Of a stretch of DNA of 61,921 nucleotides, positions 27,090-35,975 are shown piece by piece; position 1 is the stretch's first letter, and each line of letters starts with the position of its first letter. Origin of the DNA: Nostoc sp. S13 (lineage in GTDB: Bacteria > Cyanobacteriota > Cyanobacteriia > Cyanobacteriales > Nostocaceae); assembly GCF_029379315.1 (NCBI RefSeq), contig NZ_JAQYWQ010000026.1, forward strand, positions 1-61,921, read 5' to 3'. Both the position numbers and the translations under genes were made by a program. The notes under the pieces were generated by a model that was given only the letters and a program-made list of their open reading frames with translations, made no database searches and was not told the origin of the DNA.

Positions 27090-27247
27090 ATGTAATACAT
27101 GGATTGCGAGCGTTGCACCCTCATCCATTTATCATAAAAATACTGTCGCCTATAGCCTTCAAAAACTGTCATTGCTGCTCCCATTGCTTCATGACAAATT
27201 TCTCGCCAATGATCATATTCTCCATGCTTGGGGAAGCATCTGGGCAC
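27086..27247 (-). other. possible small gene or gene remnant
   Basis: From a GTG at 27247 the minus strand reads VPRCFPKHGEYDHWREICHE, then AMGAAMTVFEGYRRQYFYDK and WMRVQRSQSMYYI, 53 residues. The residue mix (Trp, Tyr, His, Arg, clustered amphipathic helices) looks like genuine protein. The stop overlaps the end of the ADP-ribosylglycohydrolase gene. No ribosome site is seen. It may be the C-terminal scrap of a larger lost gene. The plus-strand frame opposite it (27172-27399) looks like its shadow. Confidence 0.3.
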
Positions 27248-27614
27248 GTTTTTTGATTATTAGCAGTGTGATTGCCCTGCCGCTTTACTTAATTAAGGGC
27301 AAACTTATCTTTTCAAATACTACGGTTTTTCGATATTATTACAGTGATTTAGGTAAACATAAAGCTACCCTAACCTTCACTATTTCCAATTTGGGGTAGT
27401 AAAGTACACATTGGTGGCTTACCTATATGCCTGTATATTGAACAGATTAACTGCTCAATCAAGCACTTGCTACCTATTGGTAATACTGATTTGTTAGCTT
27501 GGCTAGAGTGACATAAAAATTGACTTAGAGCCAAAGTTATAAGACCATGACAGGAAGAAGCCCACAACTCCTAAATATGTGCCTCTATGCAAGACGCATA
27601 TATGTTTCATACAC
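27248..27614. other. intergenic region without a supported gene
   Basis: AT-rich, with no coding frame, tandem repeat or strong hairpin that I can defend. It presumably holds the promoter of the prohibitin-like gene. Confidence 0.4.
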
Positions 27615-28424
27615 ATGAGAAAAATTACAACTTTTAATAGCGCCGGTAAACTGACTGCTCTTTTGTTCCTGATAACTCTCTTCCTCACACCTTGTGTAAT
27701 TGTAAATGCAGGTGAACGTGGTGTATTGATGAAATTTGGCGAAGTACAAAACCAAATATTAGGAGAAGGACTTCACTTAATTATTCCTGTAGTCAATACG
27801 GTGAAAAAATTGAGTATTCGAGTCCAAAAACAGGAAATTTCGGCTGAGGCTTCTTCCAAAGATTTACAAAATGTTTTTACCGATGTAGCTCTCAATTGGC
27901 ATATTATTCCCCAAGAAGCAAATACAATTTTTCAAGAAATTGGAGATGAACAAGATGTAGTCATTCGCATTATTAATCCAGCAGTTGAAGAAATACTAAA
28001 AGCAGTAATGGCAAAGTATACTGCTGAAGAAATTATTACTAAACGAGCAGAGGTAAAAAGTACAATAGATGATGCATTGTCCACACGACTGGCTAGCTAT
28101 CACGTTGCAGTTGATGATATTTCTCTAGTTCATGTCCATTTCTCAGAACGATTTGGTGAAGCGGTGGAGGCGAAGCAGATTGCTGAACAAGAAGCAAAAC
28201 AAGCAGAGTTTATCGCGCTGAAAGCAACAAAAGAGGCTGAGGCAAAAGTTAATTTAGCAAAAGGAGAGGCTGAGGCGCACAGATTATTACGTGATGGCTT
28301 AACTCCAGAAATCCTGCAAAGGCAAGCAATAGAAAAATGGAATGGTAAGCTGCCATTAATTGTAAGTAAGGAGGCTCCAAAATTGTTTAATTTAAGTGAA
28401 ATTTTGAAATTTGATAAAAATTGA
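27615..28424 (+). CDS. prohibitin/SPFH (band 7) family membrane protein
   Basis: 269 residues from the ATG at 27615 (an earlier in-frame start adds 12 residues without family support). An N-terminal membrane anchor (LTALLFLITLFLTPCVIVNA) is followed by the SPFH domain: GERGVLMKFGEVQNQILGEG, LHLIIPVVNTVKKLSIRVQK, LQNVFTDVALNWHIIPQEAN. A long charged coiled coil (~170-225, EAKQIAEQEAKQAEFIALKA) precedes the tail. Such proteins form large membrane ring assemblies and often modulate FtsH-type proteases. In cyanobacteria they sit in the plasma membrane. No partner gene is adjacent. Confidence 0.88.
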   Translation: MRKITTFNSAGKLTALLFLITLFLTPCVIVNAGERGVLMKFGEVQNQILGEGLHLIIPVVNTVKKLSIRVQKQEISAEASSKDLQNVFTDVALNWHIIPQEANTIFQEIGDEQDVVIRIINPAVEEILKAVMAKYTAEEIITKRAEVKSTIDDALSTRLASYHVAVDDISLVHVHFSERFGEAVEAKQIAEQEAKQAEFIALKATKEAEAKVNLAKGEAEAHRLLRDGLTPEILQRQAIEKWNGKLPLIVSKEAPKLFNLSEILKFDKN

Positions 28425-28455
28425 GATTCTTTTTAATCAAATATCTGCTTATACA

Positions 28456-28481
28456 TAGAGACGCACAGATGTGCGCCTCTA
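28456..28481. repeat. palindromic repeat, variant
   Basis: TAGAGACGCACA and TGTGCGCCTCTA pair with one mismatch. It belongs to the RGACGCG palindrome family and lies 32 bases after the prohibitin-like stop. Confidence 0.7.
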
Positions 28482-28505
28482 CAATAGACATCTCCGAAAA
28501 AGAAT

Positions 28506-28533
28506 GTAGAGACGCGAAAGTTCGCGTCTCTAC
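28506..28533. repeat. palindromic repeat, perfect 13-bp arms
   Basis: GTAGAGACGCGAA and TTCGCGTCTCTAC are perfect inverted arms separated by AG. Two such elements in tandem (with 28456) lie between convergent genes and could terminate both transcripts. Confidence 0.8.
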
Positions 28534-28608
28534 AAGGGTTCTAGATAATGCATATTTAATTTCACCAGATGTCTAATCGATTCATTTGTATAAAGGTGAG
28601 AAACTAAA

Positions 28609-29070
28609 TTAACCGTTGGAGAATAAAATGGGAGAATCCAGAATCTTCAACTGGATTAATAGCATAATTAACAGAGTATAAACTGTTGAAGAAATTAGAC
28701 CCGTGACTAATTCTTTTTTGAGGTTATGTTCTTGAGGTTTTTTTTGCAAAATGTCCTTAGAACCGAATTGCATCAAGAGAATTCCCACAATATTAGAAAG
28801 CCAGTATCCGATAATTGAACAAGGTAGAAGTAATTTTGGGGAAAGTAAACTACACGCATACCCAAAACCATAAGCTATTGGCAGATTGAATAGTAAGTCA
28901 TTCCACCAACATAGTGGTGACAATAAATATCCCAGTACCAGAAAAAATCCACCTCTGAGTTTTTTGAAAATGTCTTTTTTGAACACTTCTGGGGTAGACT
29001 GTTGTAAGTCTTCCAGAGTTGTGTCTCCTGCTACATTCAAGTCTTGACTGACGTTTTGGACGCTTTCCAT
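28609..29070 (-). CDS. hypothetical membrane protein
   Basis: 153 residues. The N-terminal ~40 residues are polar and acidic (VAGDTTLEDLQQSTPEVFKK). Three or four hydrophobic segments follow (GGFFLVLGYLLSPLCWW, LPIAYGFGYACSLLSPKLLL, SIIGYWLSNIVGILLMQFG, and a C-terminal helix LISSTVYTLLIMLLIQLKI). No family is recognised. It is flanked by palindromic repeats on the 3' side and an empty 500-base region upstream. Confidence 0.6.
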   Translation of the reverse strand: MESVQNVSQDLNVAGDTTLEDLQQSTPEVFKKDIFKKLRGGFFLVLGYLLSPLCWWNDLLFNLPIAYGFGYACSLLSPKLLLPCSIIGYWLSNIVGILLMQFGSKDILQKKPQEHNLKKELVTGLISSTVYTLLIMLLIQLKILDSPILFSNG

Positions 29071-29570
29071 AAAAACCCACTATTCCTATCGGCTTAGTGT
29101 AGCTTAATCTATAAAATAAAACAAAGTCTATTACAGGAGTGATAACATTTTGGCTTTTTGATGCTGAAAGTTTTACCACTGCATAGTTTCAGCAAAATAC
29201 TAAAAAGTAAAATTCAGGTTTGAATCAGCTGCAACTTAACAATAGCTGATTTCTCCTAGAGGTACATCAGTCAGTTCGCTTCTGGCTAAATCTGGTTTGT
29301 CCTTCGGTATCTAAGCCAAATAGAAAGATTTATATACAATTGAGACAATCAACGGTATTTATCGCTCAATAGGTTTCAAAATCAGAATATATCTTTCTAA
29401 ATCATAGCATAGGATGAGATCTAGCACCGAGATTGGAATAGCTAGAGCCTCTTTAGGGTAGGGTGTGTAGATGTTGAGTAGCAAAATTTTTATGTTTTTG
29501 CATATAGCCGGGGCAAAAATTTGAACTCATAATAGCTACAATAAAAGTACTGAGGCATCTTAAGAGGAAA
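29071..29570. other. intergenic region, nothing recognised
   Basis: About 500 bases between divergent genes. Short frames on both strands do not look like protein. No repeat or clear regulatory site was identified. Confidence 0.5.
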
Positions 29571-29843
29571 ATGACAGATTTAACTCCAAATAGCACATTT
29601 TTAATAGCAGGAATTGTTTTTATAACGATTGCTGTCATCGGGCAATCTAAATTAGGTTTTATTGAAATTAATCCCGGTTGTTTTGGGAGATTTTTGGCTC
29701 TATTTATTGGGATTTCGAGCCTATTATATGCTTTGGGATTACTCAATTTTTCAGCCGAAACCCTTAACTTATTAAGAACTTCTCTGACAGAACAAATTAA
29801 ACAGAGTATAAGTTCCATTAATGACCTTTTTCAAGGTTCATAA
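29571..29843 (+). CDS. small membrane protein of unknown function
   Basis: 90 residues with two membrane segments (FLIAGIVFITIAVIGQSKLG and FGRFLALFIGISSLLYALGL) joined by a short loop (FIEINPGC) and followed by an amphipathic tail (LNLLRTSLTEQIKQSISSIN). AAGAGGAAA precedes the ATG at a suitable distance. No family is recognised, but the hairpin-plus-tail layout resembles many small cyanobacterial membrane proteins. Confidence 0.5.
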   Translation: MTDLTPNSTFLIAGIVFITIAVIGQSKLGFIEINPGCFGRFLALFIGISSLLYALGLLNFSAETLNLLRTSLTEQIKQSISSINDLFQGS

Positions 29844-29993
29844 TTTATTTGTGGGTGTATTTCAATATCTTGAGGGTATGGGGAAAGGTTTGGATTTCCC
29901 CTTAACCTTTGAAAATATTACTAATAACCGAATGGGCTGTATTCTATGCAATTGAGAACTGCTATATAATATGAATGCTCTCGTTAGCCATAT

Positions 29994-30488
29994 TTAGTTG
30001 ATTTTTTGCAGATTCTTAATTGTGAAAAAGATTTCATCATCAGCTATTTGACTATTATAATCAATGTTAATTTGAGTTGGGTAGCCAATTATCGGAGCAT
30101 ATTGTACAGTCAGATTTGCCGCTTTCTTAATGAGCGCATTTTTAATGATGTTAAAGAGTTTAGGAATAGTATTGTATTTTTGAAACAATTGTCCATCTAC
30201 TGGTAAACCAGTCTCATTAGAAGTAATAGAAGTTGTAACACCATTCCGTACTTCAATAATCACTGGTTCTGTGGCTTTGGGGAAACAAAAGCAACTTCTA
30301 GTGAATTCATAGCGATAGTTAGGGATTCTTTGCCGTCTCCATAATTTGTAATTAATCTTAAATTGTTCAAAGGTGAAACTAGTCAATGCTGGTGTTTGCG
30401 CTACCTGTATAAGAGGTTGAGACATAACAGGTGCATTCAAACCTAAAGATGCCACTAAAAGGGCACTAATTGCGATTGGCAAACGCAT
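29994..30488 (-). CDS. secreted DUF6174-type protein
   Basis: 164 residues with a signal peptide (RLPIAISALLVASLGLNAPV, cleavage near MSQ). The mature part contains RIPNYRYEFTRSCFCFPKAT, PVIIEVRNGVTTSITSNETG and IIGYPTQINIDYNSQIADDE. The pair SCFC with the following P-A-T-E-P and the NIDY...DDE strand are characteristic of DUF6174. The location is periplasmic or extracellular. Function unknown; the two close cysteines could form a disulfide. Confidence 0.7.
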   Translation of the reverse strand: MRLPIAISALLVASLGLNAPVMSQPLIQVAQTPALTSFTFEQFKINYKLWRRQRIPNYRYEFTRSCFCFPKATEPVIIEVRNGVTTSITSNETGLPVDGQLFQKYNTIPKLFNIIKNALIKKAANLTVQYAPIIGYPTQINIDYNSQIADDEIFFTIKNLQKIN

Positions 30489-30792
30489 ATAAATCTATCC
30501 TTGACTCCAATTGCTGACTTTAATGTGCTTCAATGTGATTGCCAAAATAGTAAAATTATTTGTGACGCTCACTTTTTGTGGTATTACAGATTCTCTATTC
30601 GTTTCTTAACCACCCCTATTGATGGTTAGAGAAATCAACGTGATCTTCTGTTCATAATCTGTATATGTAAATATATCTTGTTAGTGATGGATACAGCAAC
30701 AAGCTTTCATATCATTTATCATTAAAAAAATCTTTTTGTGTTTCCGTATTTGTGCGTCAGCCTAAATAATAAGTCTTTAAGCGGACATAATA
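30489..30792. other. intergenic region, nothing recognised
   Basis: AT-rich stretch upstream of the DUF6174 gene and downstream of the PAP2 gene. No repeat, hairpin or coding frame that I can support. Confidence 0.45.
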
Positions 30793-31560
30793 TCACTCGT
30801 CAGTTATTAACTTTTTTTCTTCAGGGAGTAAGCTAGTTTCATCTTCAAGGCGTTCGCCATCTACGGATTTGGCTTTAGTTCTATAGGGTTTGATAATTAG
30901 ACTGACGCCAATTGTCCAACCTAATGCAACCATCCAACCCGCGAGAATGTCACTAGGAAAGTGAACCCCCAAATAGAGACGACACCACGCAATAGCTATT
31001 ACATATAAGCTGCCGAATATGAGAAGCAACCAGCGCCAGGAGCTAGCCCAAGTTAAGAATAGCAAAATTGCTACCAGAGTTATACTCGTCATGGCATGAG
31101 CGCTGGGAAATGCAAAACTAGACTCAGGTGCAATGGACTGCCACAATTGTGGACGGACTCGATGCATTAATTCCTTTGTTGTGCGATTGATGATGATGCT
31201 TCCGACTGAGGCGGTTAGTAAATAAGCTAGCGATCGCCAGTGTTTTTGAAGTAATAATATGAGTGCGATCGCACCTAAAATCGGTATGGCCGTCCAAGGC
31301 AAGCCAATTATCGCTAGTGTCACTGCTAAAACATCCAGCTGTGGGTTGACTGTAGAATGAACTGCTAACAGAATAGGCACATCCCACGGTAAGCCAGCTT
31401 GATTTTGCCATATCTTCACTGTCAGGATTTCAAACGCCTGCAAAGGTAAATATACTCCGATCAAGAGGAGTAAGAGCGATCGCCAACGCGCAATCAACAG
31501 GTTTTTCAGAAAAGAAACAGGCGACTGACTCTCTTTCTTGGCTGTTTTCACTTTTTCCAT
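30793..31560 (-). CDS. PAP2-family membrane phosphatase
   Basis: 255 residues with about five or six membrane segments. The phosphatase signature is present in three parts: KELMHRVRP, PSAHAMTS, and WCRLYLGVHFPSDILAG. In the third, the usual Ser before the conserved Arg is Cys; the essential Arg, His and Asp are kept. Such enzymes dephosphorylate phosphatidic acid, undecaprenyl pyrophosphate or similar lipids on the outer face of the membrane. The N-terminus (KVKTAKKESQSPVSFLKNLL) is basic and cytoplasmic. The tail is charged (LEDETSLLPEEKKL). The substrate cannot be assigned from sequence alone. Confidence 0.85.
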   Translation of the reverse strand: MEKVKTAKKESQSPVSFLKNLLIARWRSLLLLLIGVYLPLQAFEILTVKIWQNQAGLPWDVPILLAVHSTVNPQLDVLAVTLAIIGLPWTAIPILGAIALILLLQKHWRSLAYLLTASVGSIIINRTTKELMHRVRPQLWQSIAPESSFAFPSAHAMTSITLVAILLFLTWASSWRWLLLIFGSLYVIAIAWCRLYLGVHFPSDILAGWMVALGWTIGVSLIIKPYRTKAKSVDGERLEDETSLLPEEKKLITDE

Positions 31561-31596
31561 ATCTAAGTTAAAAAGACTAATAAACGACTTCAGTGA

Positions 31597-31884
31597 TTAC
31601 AAATTACTGGAATCTTGAGAAGTTCCACAAAGTTTACAATACGACAAATGTTTATAAGTAAGATTATGACAGTTTTGGCATTCAATATATTGATAATAAC
31701 CACAGTACGGACAGTAACTATCAAGATGTTGAATTTTCTTAGCGCAATTGACACAGCGTGATTTTTGAACTCTGCTAGCTGCCTGGACTTTAGCATTAAA
31801 GACAAATTTTTGAAAAAACTGGATAATTCCAAAACCAATAATTGGAATCATTAAGATATAAACATAATTGAGCAGGAAAAGCAA
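31597..31884 (-). CDS. membrane-anchored double zinc-ribbon protein
   Basis: 95 residues if it starts at the TTG at 31884. The frame stays open upstream to ~31957 without an ATG, so the true start is uncertain. One or two hydrophobic segments (LLNYVYILMIPIIGFGIIQF) precede four CxxC knuckles: CVNC, CPYC, CQNC and CKLC. These form two zinc ribbons. It lies 63 bases downstream of the coiled-coil membrane gene, on the same strand, and is probably co-transcribed. Function unknown. Confidence 0.6.
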   Translation of the reverse strand: MLFLLNYVYILMIPIIGFGIIQFFQKFVFNAKVQAASRVQKSRCVNCAKKIQHLDSYCPYCGYYQYIECQNCHNLTYKHLSYCKLCGTSQDSSNL

Positions 31885-31947
31885 ACCACCAAAAAGGATG
31901 CTAATAATCTTAAAGAGAAATTCAAATATTGCACCTATTTGAAGAAA

Positions 31948-32838
31948 TTAAAATATTTTAACGATTAGTGGGATAAAAAAGATAACTAGCAAATGCCAGC
32001 TAATTAACGAGACGAGTCCATATCCTCTTCCTTGGGCAAATTTGTGAACTGATAAGGCAATAAGAATCAGTGGTAGAAGAAAGAGGGACTGAAAAGCAAG
32101 CTGGATACCTGGATACTGAAATGACGCCTTTTTATAGCCTTTCTCAACTTCCCGGAATTGATTGTTATCTTTAAGAAAGGTTATAAAACTAATGCTTTCC
32201 GGTTTGGCAAGCAGTTCATTTTTAAGAGTAGAATTTTCTTGATTAAGGGTAGAAATTTGGCGATTATTTTGTTCTAATGCCTGTTTAGCTTTTTCAGCAC
32301 TGACTTGATTAATTGATTGTTCACGACCATGACCGGCAATTTTTTCTAAAAGCGTTGAGTCATATTGGGCTTGAATAGTGCGATTGTCTTGTTCAAATGT
32401 CTTGATTTTCGCTTGTTTCTGATCAATAGTTTTGACGATTTGCTGTTTTTCAGGATTGTTAATCTTATCTTTGTAATCGGCATATTGCAAGCAAGTTTTA
32501 AAAACCTTACCCAAATGTCCTACTTCGACTTGTTGATAGTTTCGCTGAAAACTGAGTTGATACTTCGTGTTATTTGGCAATGAAAGTCTAACAATTTCAT
32601 AGTCTTTATCTTTAGTGGTTTTTGTCTGGTAATCTTGCCACTCTGAATAACATGGATAAGCCTTATCCGGGCTGATATACCATCTGCTAATATCATCCAG
32701 TCCCGCAAAAACATTCATCAAGATAAAAATATCAATTAAAATAATGACAATTAAGCTAACTTTATTCAGTGGTTCGTTGTTGATTGTCCGTGATTTACTA
32801 AAAAATTGACTCAAAAGACGGCGGATTCTGGCAAACAT
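31948..32838 (-). CDS. hypothetical membrane protein with central coiled coil
   Basis: 296 residues. The first membrane helix (VSLIVIILIDIFILMNVFAG) follows a basic start. A polar region (YQTKTTKDKDYEIVRLSLPN) leads to a long coiled coil (~120-205, with AEKAKQALEQNNRQISTLNQ and ENSTLKNELL). Two C-terminal membrane helices end the protein (LAFQSLFLLPLILIALSVHK and GLVSLISWHLLVIFFIPLIV). The soluble middle should face the periplasm. No family is recognised. It pairs with the downstream zinc-ribbon gene. Confidence 0.6.
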   Translation of the reverse strand: MFARIRRLLSQFFSKSRTINNEPLNKVSLIVIILIDIFILMNVFAGLDDISRWYISPDKAYPCYSEWQDYQTKTTKDKDYEIVRLSLPNNTKYQLSFQRNYQQVEVGHLGKVFKTCLQYADYKDKINNPEKQQIVKTIDQKQAKIKTFEQDNRTIQAQYDSTLLEKIAGHGREQSINQVSAEKAKQALEQNNRQISTLNQENSTLKNELLAKPESISFITFLKDNNQFREVEKGYKKASFQYPGIQLAFQSLFLLPLILIALSVHKFAQGRGYGLVSLISWHLLVIFFIPLIVKIF

Positions 32839-32960
32839 ATTGTCTTTTAAATAAATGGAAATTTAATCCGAATCAATTTTATATGATCAGTATTGAGTAA
32901 CTGGGCAAAAATACACTTACTCATCTAAAGATTTGTTAACTGCTGACTTTTGAAAAAAAA

Positions 32961-32991
32961 GATCCCCGACTTCTCAAAGAAGTCAGGGATC
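32961..32991. terminator. inverted repeat / terminator-like hairpin
   Basis: GATCCCCGACTTC and GAAGTCAGGGATC are 13-base arms with one mismatch and a five-base loop, preceded by an A-run (T-run on the minus strand). This hairpin type is scattered through Nostoc-like genomes. It could terminate the Prx-Grx transcript. Confidence 0.7.
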
Positions 32992-33071
32992 TGTGACTCT
33001 CAATTCTCAAAAATCAGGCTGCGGTAAAAAATACCATGATTTTGGTAACGCCTGTGCGCCGCAACTGAAAC

Positions 33072-33806
33072 CTATTTAGCAGCGAAGTAGGCTTCTAGTG
33101 CCTCAGAACCACCAATTAATTTACCATCGATAAACACTTGGGGAACTGTTGTCGCACCTGTAACTGCTTTTAACGAACGTGTGGTGATATCCTTACCCAA
33201 GGTAATTTCTTCGTAGTTAATGCCATGTTCCTTGAGCATCGCTTTAGCACGGGCACAGAAAGGACAACCGACTTTCGCAAATAGGGAAACTACTTCAGGC
33301 TTCACTGCTTGGGGGTTGATGTATCTGAGCATTGTTTCGGCATCGGACACCTTAAAGGGATCTCCTGGCTCGTCTGGCTCAATAAACATCTGGTTAATTA
33401 CACCATCTTTCACCAGCATAGAATAGCGCCACGATCGCTTGCCAAACCCCAAGTCTGATTTATCTACCAGCAGACCCATGCCTTCAGTAAATTCACCATT
33501 ACCATCAGGAATTAGTGTGATATTTTCTGCCTCTTGATCCTTTGCCCATTCGTTCATCACAAAGGCATCATTCACAGAAATACAAATAATGTCATCGACA
33601 CCATTTTCTTTGAAAACCTTAGCCAATTCGTTGTAGCCAGGGAGATGAGTTGATGAACAAGTTGGAGTATAAGCACCCGGTAAAGAGAAGACAGCCACTG
33701 TCTTATCAGCAAACAATTCATCGGTTGTCACATCCACCCAGTCGTTATTATTGCGAGTATGGAAAGTGACATTGGGTACTTTTTGTCCTTTGCGATCGGT
33801 GAACAT
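33072..33806 (-). CDS. hybrid peroxiredoxin-glutaredoxin
   Basis: 244 residues, a natural fusion. Residues 1-165 are a type II/Prx5-like peroxiredoxin with peroxidatic Cys50 in [15 protein letters not shown]. Residues ~170-244 are a glutaredoxin with CPFC (Cys181, Cys184), [14 protein letters not shown] and the C-terminal helix. The glutaredoxin part recycles the peroxidatic cysteine with glutathione, so the enzyme reduces peroxides without a separate reductant protein. Cytoplasmic. The gene is alone on the minus strand; an intergenic region with a transposase scrap lies upstream. Confidence 0.95.
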   Translation of the reverse strand: MFTDRKGQKVPNVTFHTRNNNDWVDVTTDELFADKTVAVFSLPGAYTPTCSSTHLPGYNELAKVFKENGVDDIICISVNDAFVMNEWAKDQEAENITLIPDGNGEFTEGMGLLVDKSDLGFGKRSWRYSMLVKDGVINQMFIEPDEPGDPFKVSDAETMLRYINPQAVKPEVVSLFAKVGCPFCARAKAMLKEHGINYEEITLGKDITTRSLKAVTGATTVPQVFIDGKLIGGSEALEAYFAAK

Positions 33807-33901
33807 AATTTTGCTTGCCTTTAGTAATCAATTCCAGTCATAACCTATCATGGGAGAACTCGTATAATCTTAGCTTTTAAGCTAGCTTGGACAGGAATAC
33901 G

Positions 33902-33957
33902 TTATGAAAGACATTCACGGGCTAAAACACTAAACTCAATTTCTGTCATATTCAGTC
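33902..33957 (-). pseudogene. IS630-type transposase scrap
   Basis: The minus strand reads GLNMTEIEFSVLARECLS followed by a stop. This matches the conserved C-terminal catalytic-Glu region of IS630-family transposases (WLNMAEIELSVLxRQCL). Only ~18 codons remain and no terminal repeats were found, so it is debris of an old insertion upstream of the Prx-Grx gene. Confidence 0.45.
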
Positions 33958-34107
33958 CAATGTATTGGCAGGTTTGTTGCAAGCCCTTCATTACTAAGTT
34001 TAAGACAATCTCCCTTCCCCATGTCCGATCAGATGGGGAAGTTTGGACAATTGTCAACCGGATTGTTTAATGTCAGCATTTCTAAATTCTAAATATGAGG
34101 GGAATAA

Positions 34108-34131
34108 AGGGGTGGTTACGAAACCACCCCT
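34108..34131. terminator. hairpin before the Uma2 gene
   Basis: AGGGGTGGTT pairs with AACCACCCCT around an ACGA loop, followed by TAAAATTTT on the plus strand. A ten-base perfect stem. It lies in the leader region of the Uma2 gene, so it might attenuate that gene or be a repeat remnant. Confidence 0.55.
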
Positions 34132-34177
34132 AAAATTTTGCCAAGATATATCCTGAAGACAGGTGAAGTCCCCAAAA

Positions 34178-34810
34178 ATGAATATGAATACAAACTTACC
34201 TGTAGCCACAGAAATTATACCAATGGTCTTGCAATTGCAACCTGCGATCGCACTAACCGAAGACCAGTTTTACGAGTTTTGTCAGCTAAACCGTGATTTT
34301 CGCATCGAACGTAATCCTGCTGGAGAATTACTGATTATGCCCCCTACTGGTTCCGAAACTGATGAACGCAATTTTAACTTAGTTGGGCAGTTGTGGGTAT
34401 GGACAAAGCAACATGGTACAGGTGTAGGGTTTGGTTCCAGTGGTGGGTTTACTTTGCCTAATGGTGCGGTGTCTTCTCCAGATGCGGCGTGGATAAAACG
34501 CGATCGTTGGGAAGCGATACCACCGGAACTGCGAAAAAAGTTTGCACCGATTTGTCCTGAGTTCGTGATTGAATTGCGTTCCCAGAGCGTAGTTTACGGC
34601 CGTAGGCATCGCTTGCAAGTTTGACAAGACAAGATGCAAGAGTATATAAATAATGGGACGCAACTTGGTTGGTTAATTGATAGAAAACAACCCCAAGTTT
34701 TGATTTATCGTCCTAATATTGCAGTTGAAAAATTAGATAATCCTAAGACACTTTATGGTGAATCGTTGCTACCTGGTTTTTTTTTGGATTTAAGTCAGGT
34801 TGTTTTGTAA
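34178..34810 (+). pseudogene. Uma2 family (DUF820) endonuclease gene interrupted by a repeat-derived stop
   Basis: The first part has the Uma2 fold: LTEDQFYEFCQLNRDFRIER, GELLIMPPTGSETDERNFNL and SSPDAAWIKRDRW, then CPEFVIELRS, where the PD-(D/E)xK core normally continues SPSD. Here the next bases (GCGTAGTTTACGGCCGTAGG, ~34590) are a dispersed-repeat fragment giving QSVVYGRRHRLQV and a TGA at 34622-34624. Beyond it the same frame resumes perfectly (QDKMQEYINNGTQLGWLIDR, LLPGFFLDLSQVVL) to a stop at 34810. One in-frame stop therefore breaks an otherwise intact gene. Confidence 0.85.
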
Positions 34811-34900
34811 AGGTTTTATCTGAAATATTGTTCAAAAATCAGATATGAGTCCTATAGTTGGTAAAACTATCCAATAAACGATGTTCTGAGTAAATAATTT

Positions 34901-35482
34901 ATGTCAGCAAAAAAAGAATGGGAAAGGTATGAAGATGTTGCCAGGCAACTTATTGACGATATTAAATTTCATTTAGGTTTATCTTTAGTCAACGAGGATA
35001 AAAGGAAATTAAAAAAGAATGATGGTGGCGAGTGCGAGGTAGATGTTAGTGCTTATGATATGAGTGATGAGAAACTTGTCTTAGTTGAATGCAGGAAAAA
35101 GAAAGAGTCTTTAGCTCAAGAGGAAGTACACGGATTTGCTTACAGAATTCAGCAGACTAATGCGAAACGTGGAATAATTGTAACGACAATAGGTCTTCAA
35201 CAAGGAGCGCGAATAGCAGCGGATGGAGCAAAGATAACGCTCATAAGGTTAGATGGTAACTCTACTAAAGAAGAGTATATTGCCAAAATCACACAGCAAA
35301 TATTTGTTAAAGTGACTGATACATTTAACGGAATTAGTTGTGGTGGAGGAATTTCTACGGTTACTCATCATCTTCCTATTATGGAGCAAGCACTAAAAAG
35401 GCTTCAGCAACAGACAAACAGAACACAGTTTTCAAATATTGAGTTAGAAGAAGAAATGGCAAATATCCAAAAGGAACTATAA
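34901..35482 (+). CDS. restriction-endonuclease-like (Mrr-type PD-(D/E)xK) protein
   Basis: 193 residues. Residues ~8-120 look like an Mrr-type nuclease core: WERYEDVARQLIDDIKFHLG (helix with the accessory Glu), ECEVDVSAYDMSDEKLVLVE with the acidic pair, then CRKKKESLAQEEVHGFAYRI carrying the catalytic Lys region, and AKRGIIVTTIGLQQGARIAA as the following strand-helix. The C-terminal ~70 residues are unassigned helices (LPIMEQALKRLQQQTNRTQF). Mrr-like proteins cut modified DNA or act in defence. No methylase or helicase partner is adjacent, so the role is open. Confidence 0.65.
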   Translation: MSAKKEWERYEDVARQLIDDIKFHLGLSLVNEDKRKLKKNDGGECEVDVSAYDMSDEKLVLVECRKKKESLAQEEVHGFAYRIQQTNAKRGIIVTTIGLQQGARIAADGAKITLIRLDGNSTKEEYIAKITQQIFVKVTDTFNGISCGGGISTVTHHLPIMEQALKRLQQQTNRTQFSNIELEEEMANIQKEL

Positions 35483-35528
35483 AGCTTTTCAAAATAGGAT
35501 ATTCAAAACTAGCTTGATGAAAAAAATT

Positions 35529-35595
35529 GGGACTGAGAAATAAATCTCAATCCCGATAAAAAAGCGGGTTAACCGCTATTTAGATAGTTAACCCG
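35529..35595. terminator. two tandem hairpins between convergent genes
   Basis: The first is GGGA-CT-GAGA / TCTC-AA-TCCC (35529-35554), followed by a short A-rich stretch. The second is CGGGTTAAC / GTTAACCCG (35565-35573 with 35587-35595). They lie between the Mrr-like gene and ycf35, which converge, so each could end one transcript. Confidence 0.65.
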
Positions 35596-35624
35596 TGCAG
35601 CTTTGGGAACGCGCAGAGAAATGG

Positions 35625-35975
35625 TTATTGCAATACCAACTTCACATTGGCGTTTTGTAGACCGCGTTGTTTTACTTCAGCCAAAGTTTTGTTAACTGCA
35701 TACTTTTGGTTGATAGAGTTGATCAACTCGGTTTGGTTGTGCTTCTTAGCAACTCCCCACAAGTCAGCGATTAGGTCAAAAGAACCATCGCTGTTGCGAG
35801 ACCAGCCGAGGTCATATTCGCCATCCAACATAGCAACGATGTCAGAACGGACACGCTGACCGTTATAACCACGGACATCAGCTTCAGTCTTTACGCTGAT
35901 ACCTAAGTCGCGCAAGGAAGCCTTGAGGATTTCGGCATCGGTGATTTTGGTACGCAGGGTGCTAAAGTGAGACAT
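35625..35975 (-). CDS. ycf35: Ycf35 (DUF1257) protein
   Basis: 116 residues: MSHFSTLRTKITDAEILKAS at the start, VRGYNGQRVRSDIVAMLDGE and GSFDLIADLWGVAKKHNQTE in the middle, KYAVNKTLAEVKQRGLQNAN at the end. This family is conserved in cyanobacteria and some algal plastid genomes, and its function is not settled. It lies directly downstream of ycf46 on the same strand (142 bases), a conserved pairing that hints at a shared role. Confidence 0.9.
   Translation of the reverse strand: MSHFSTLRTKITDAEILKASLRDLGISVKTEADVRGYNGQRVRSDIVAMLDGEYDLGWSRNSDGSFDLIADLWGVAKKHNQTELINSINQKYAVNKTLAEVKQRGLQNANVKLVLQ

Noticed and set aside
27172..27399. Plus-strand 75-residue frame with a hydrophobic stretch
   Set aside because: It lies opposite a more protein-like minus-strand frame, starts with TTG and has no ribosome site.
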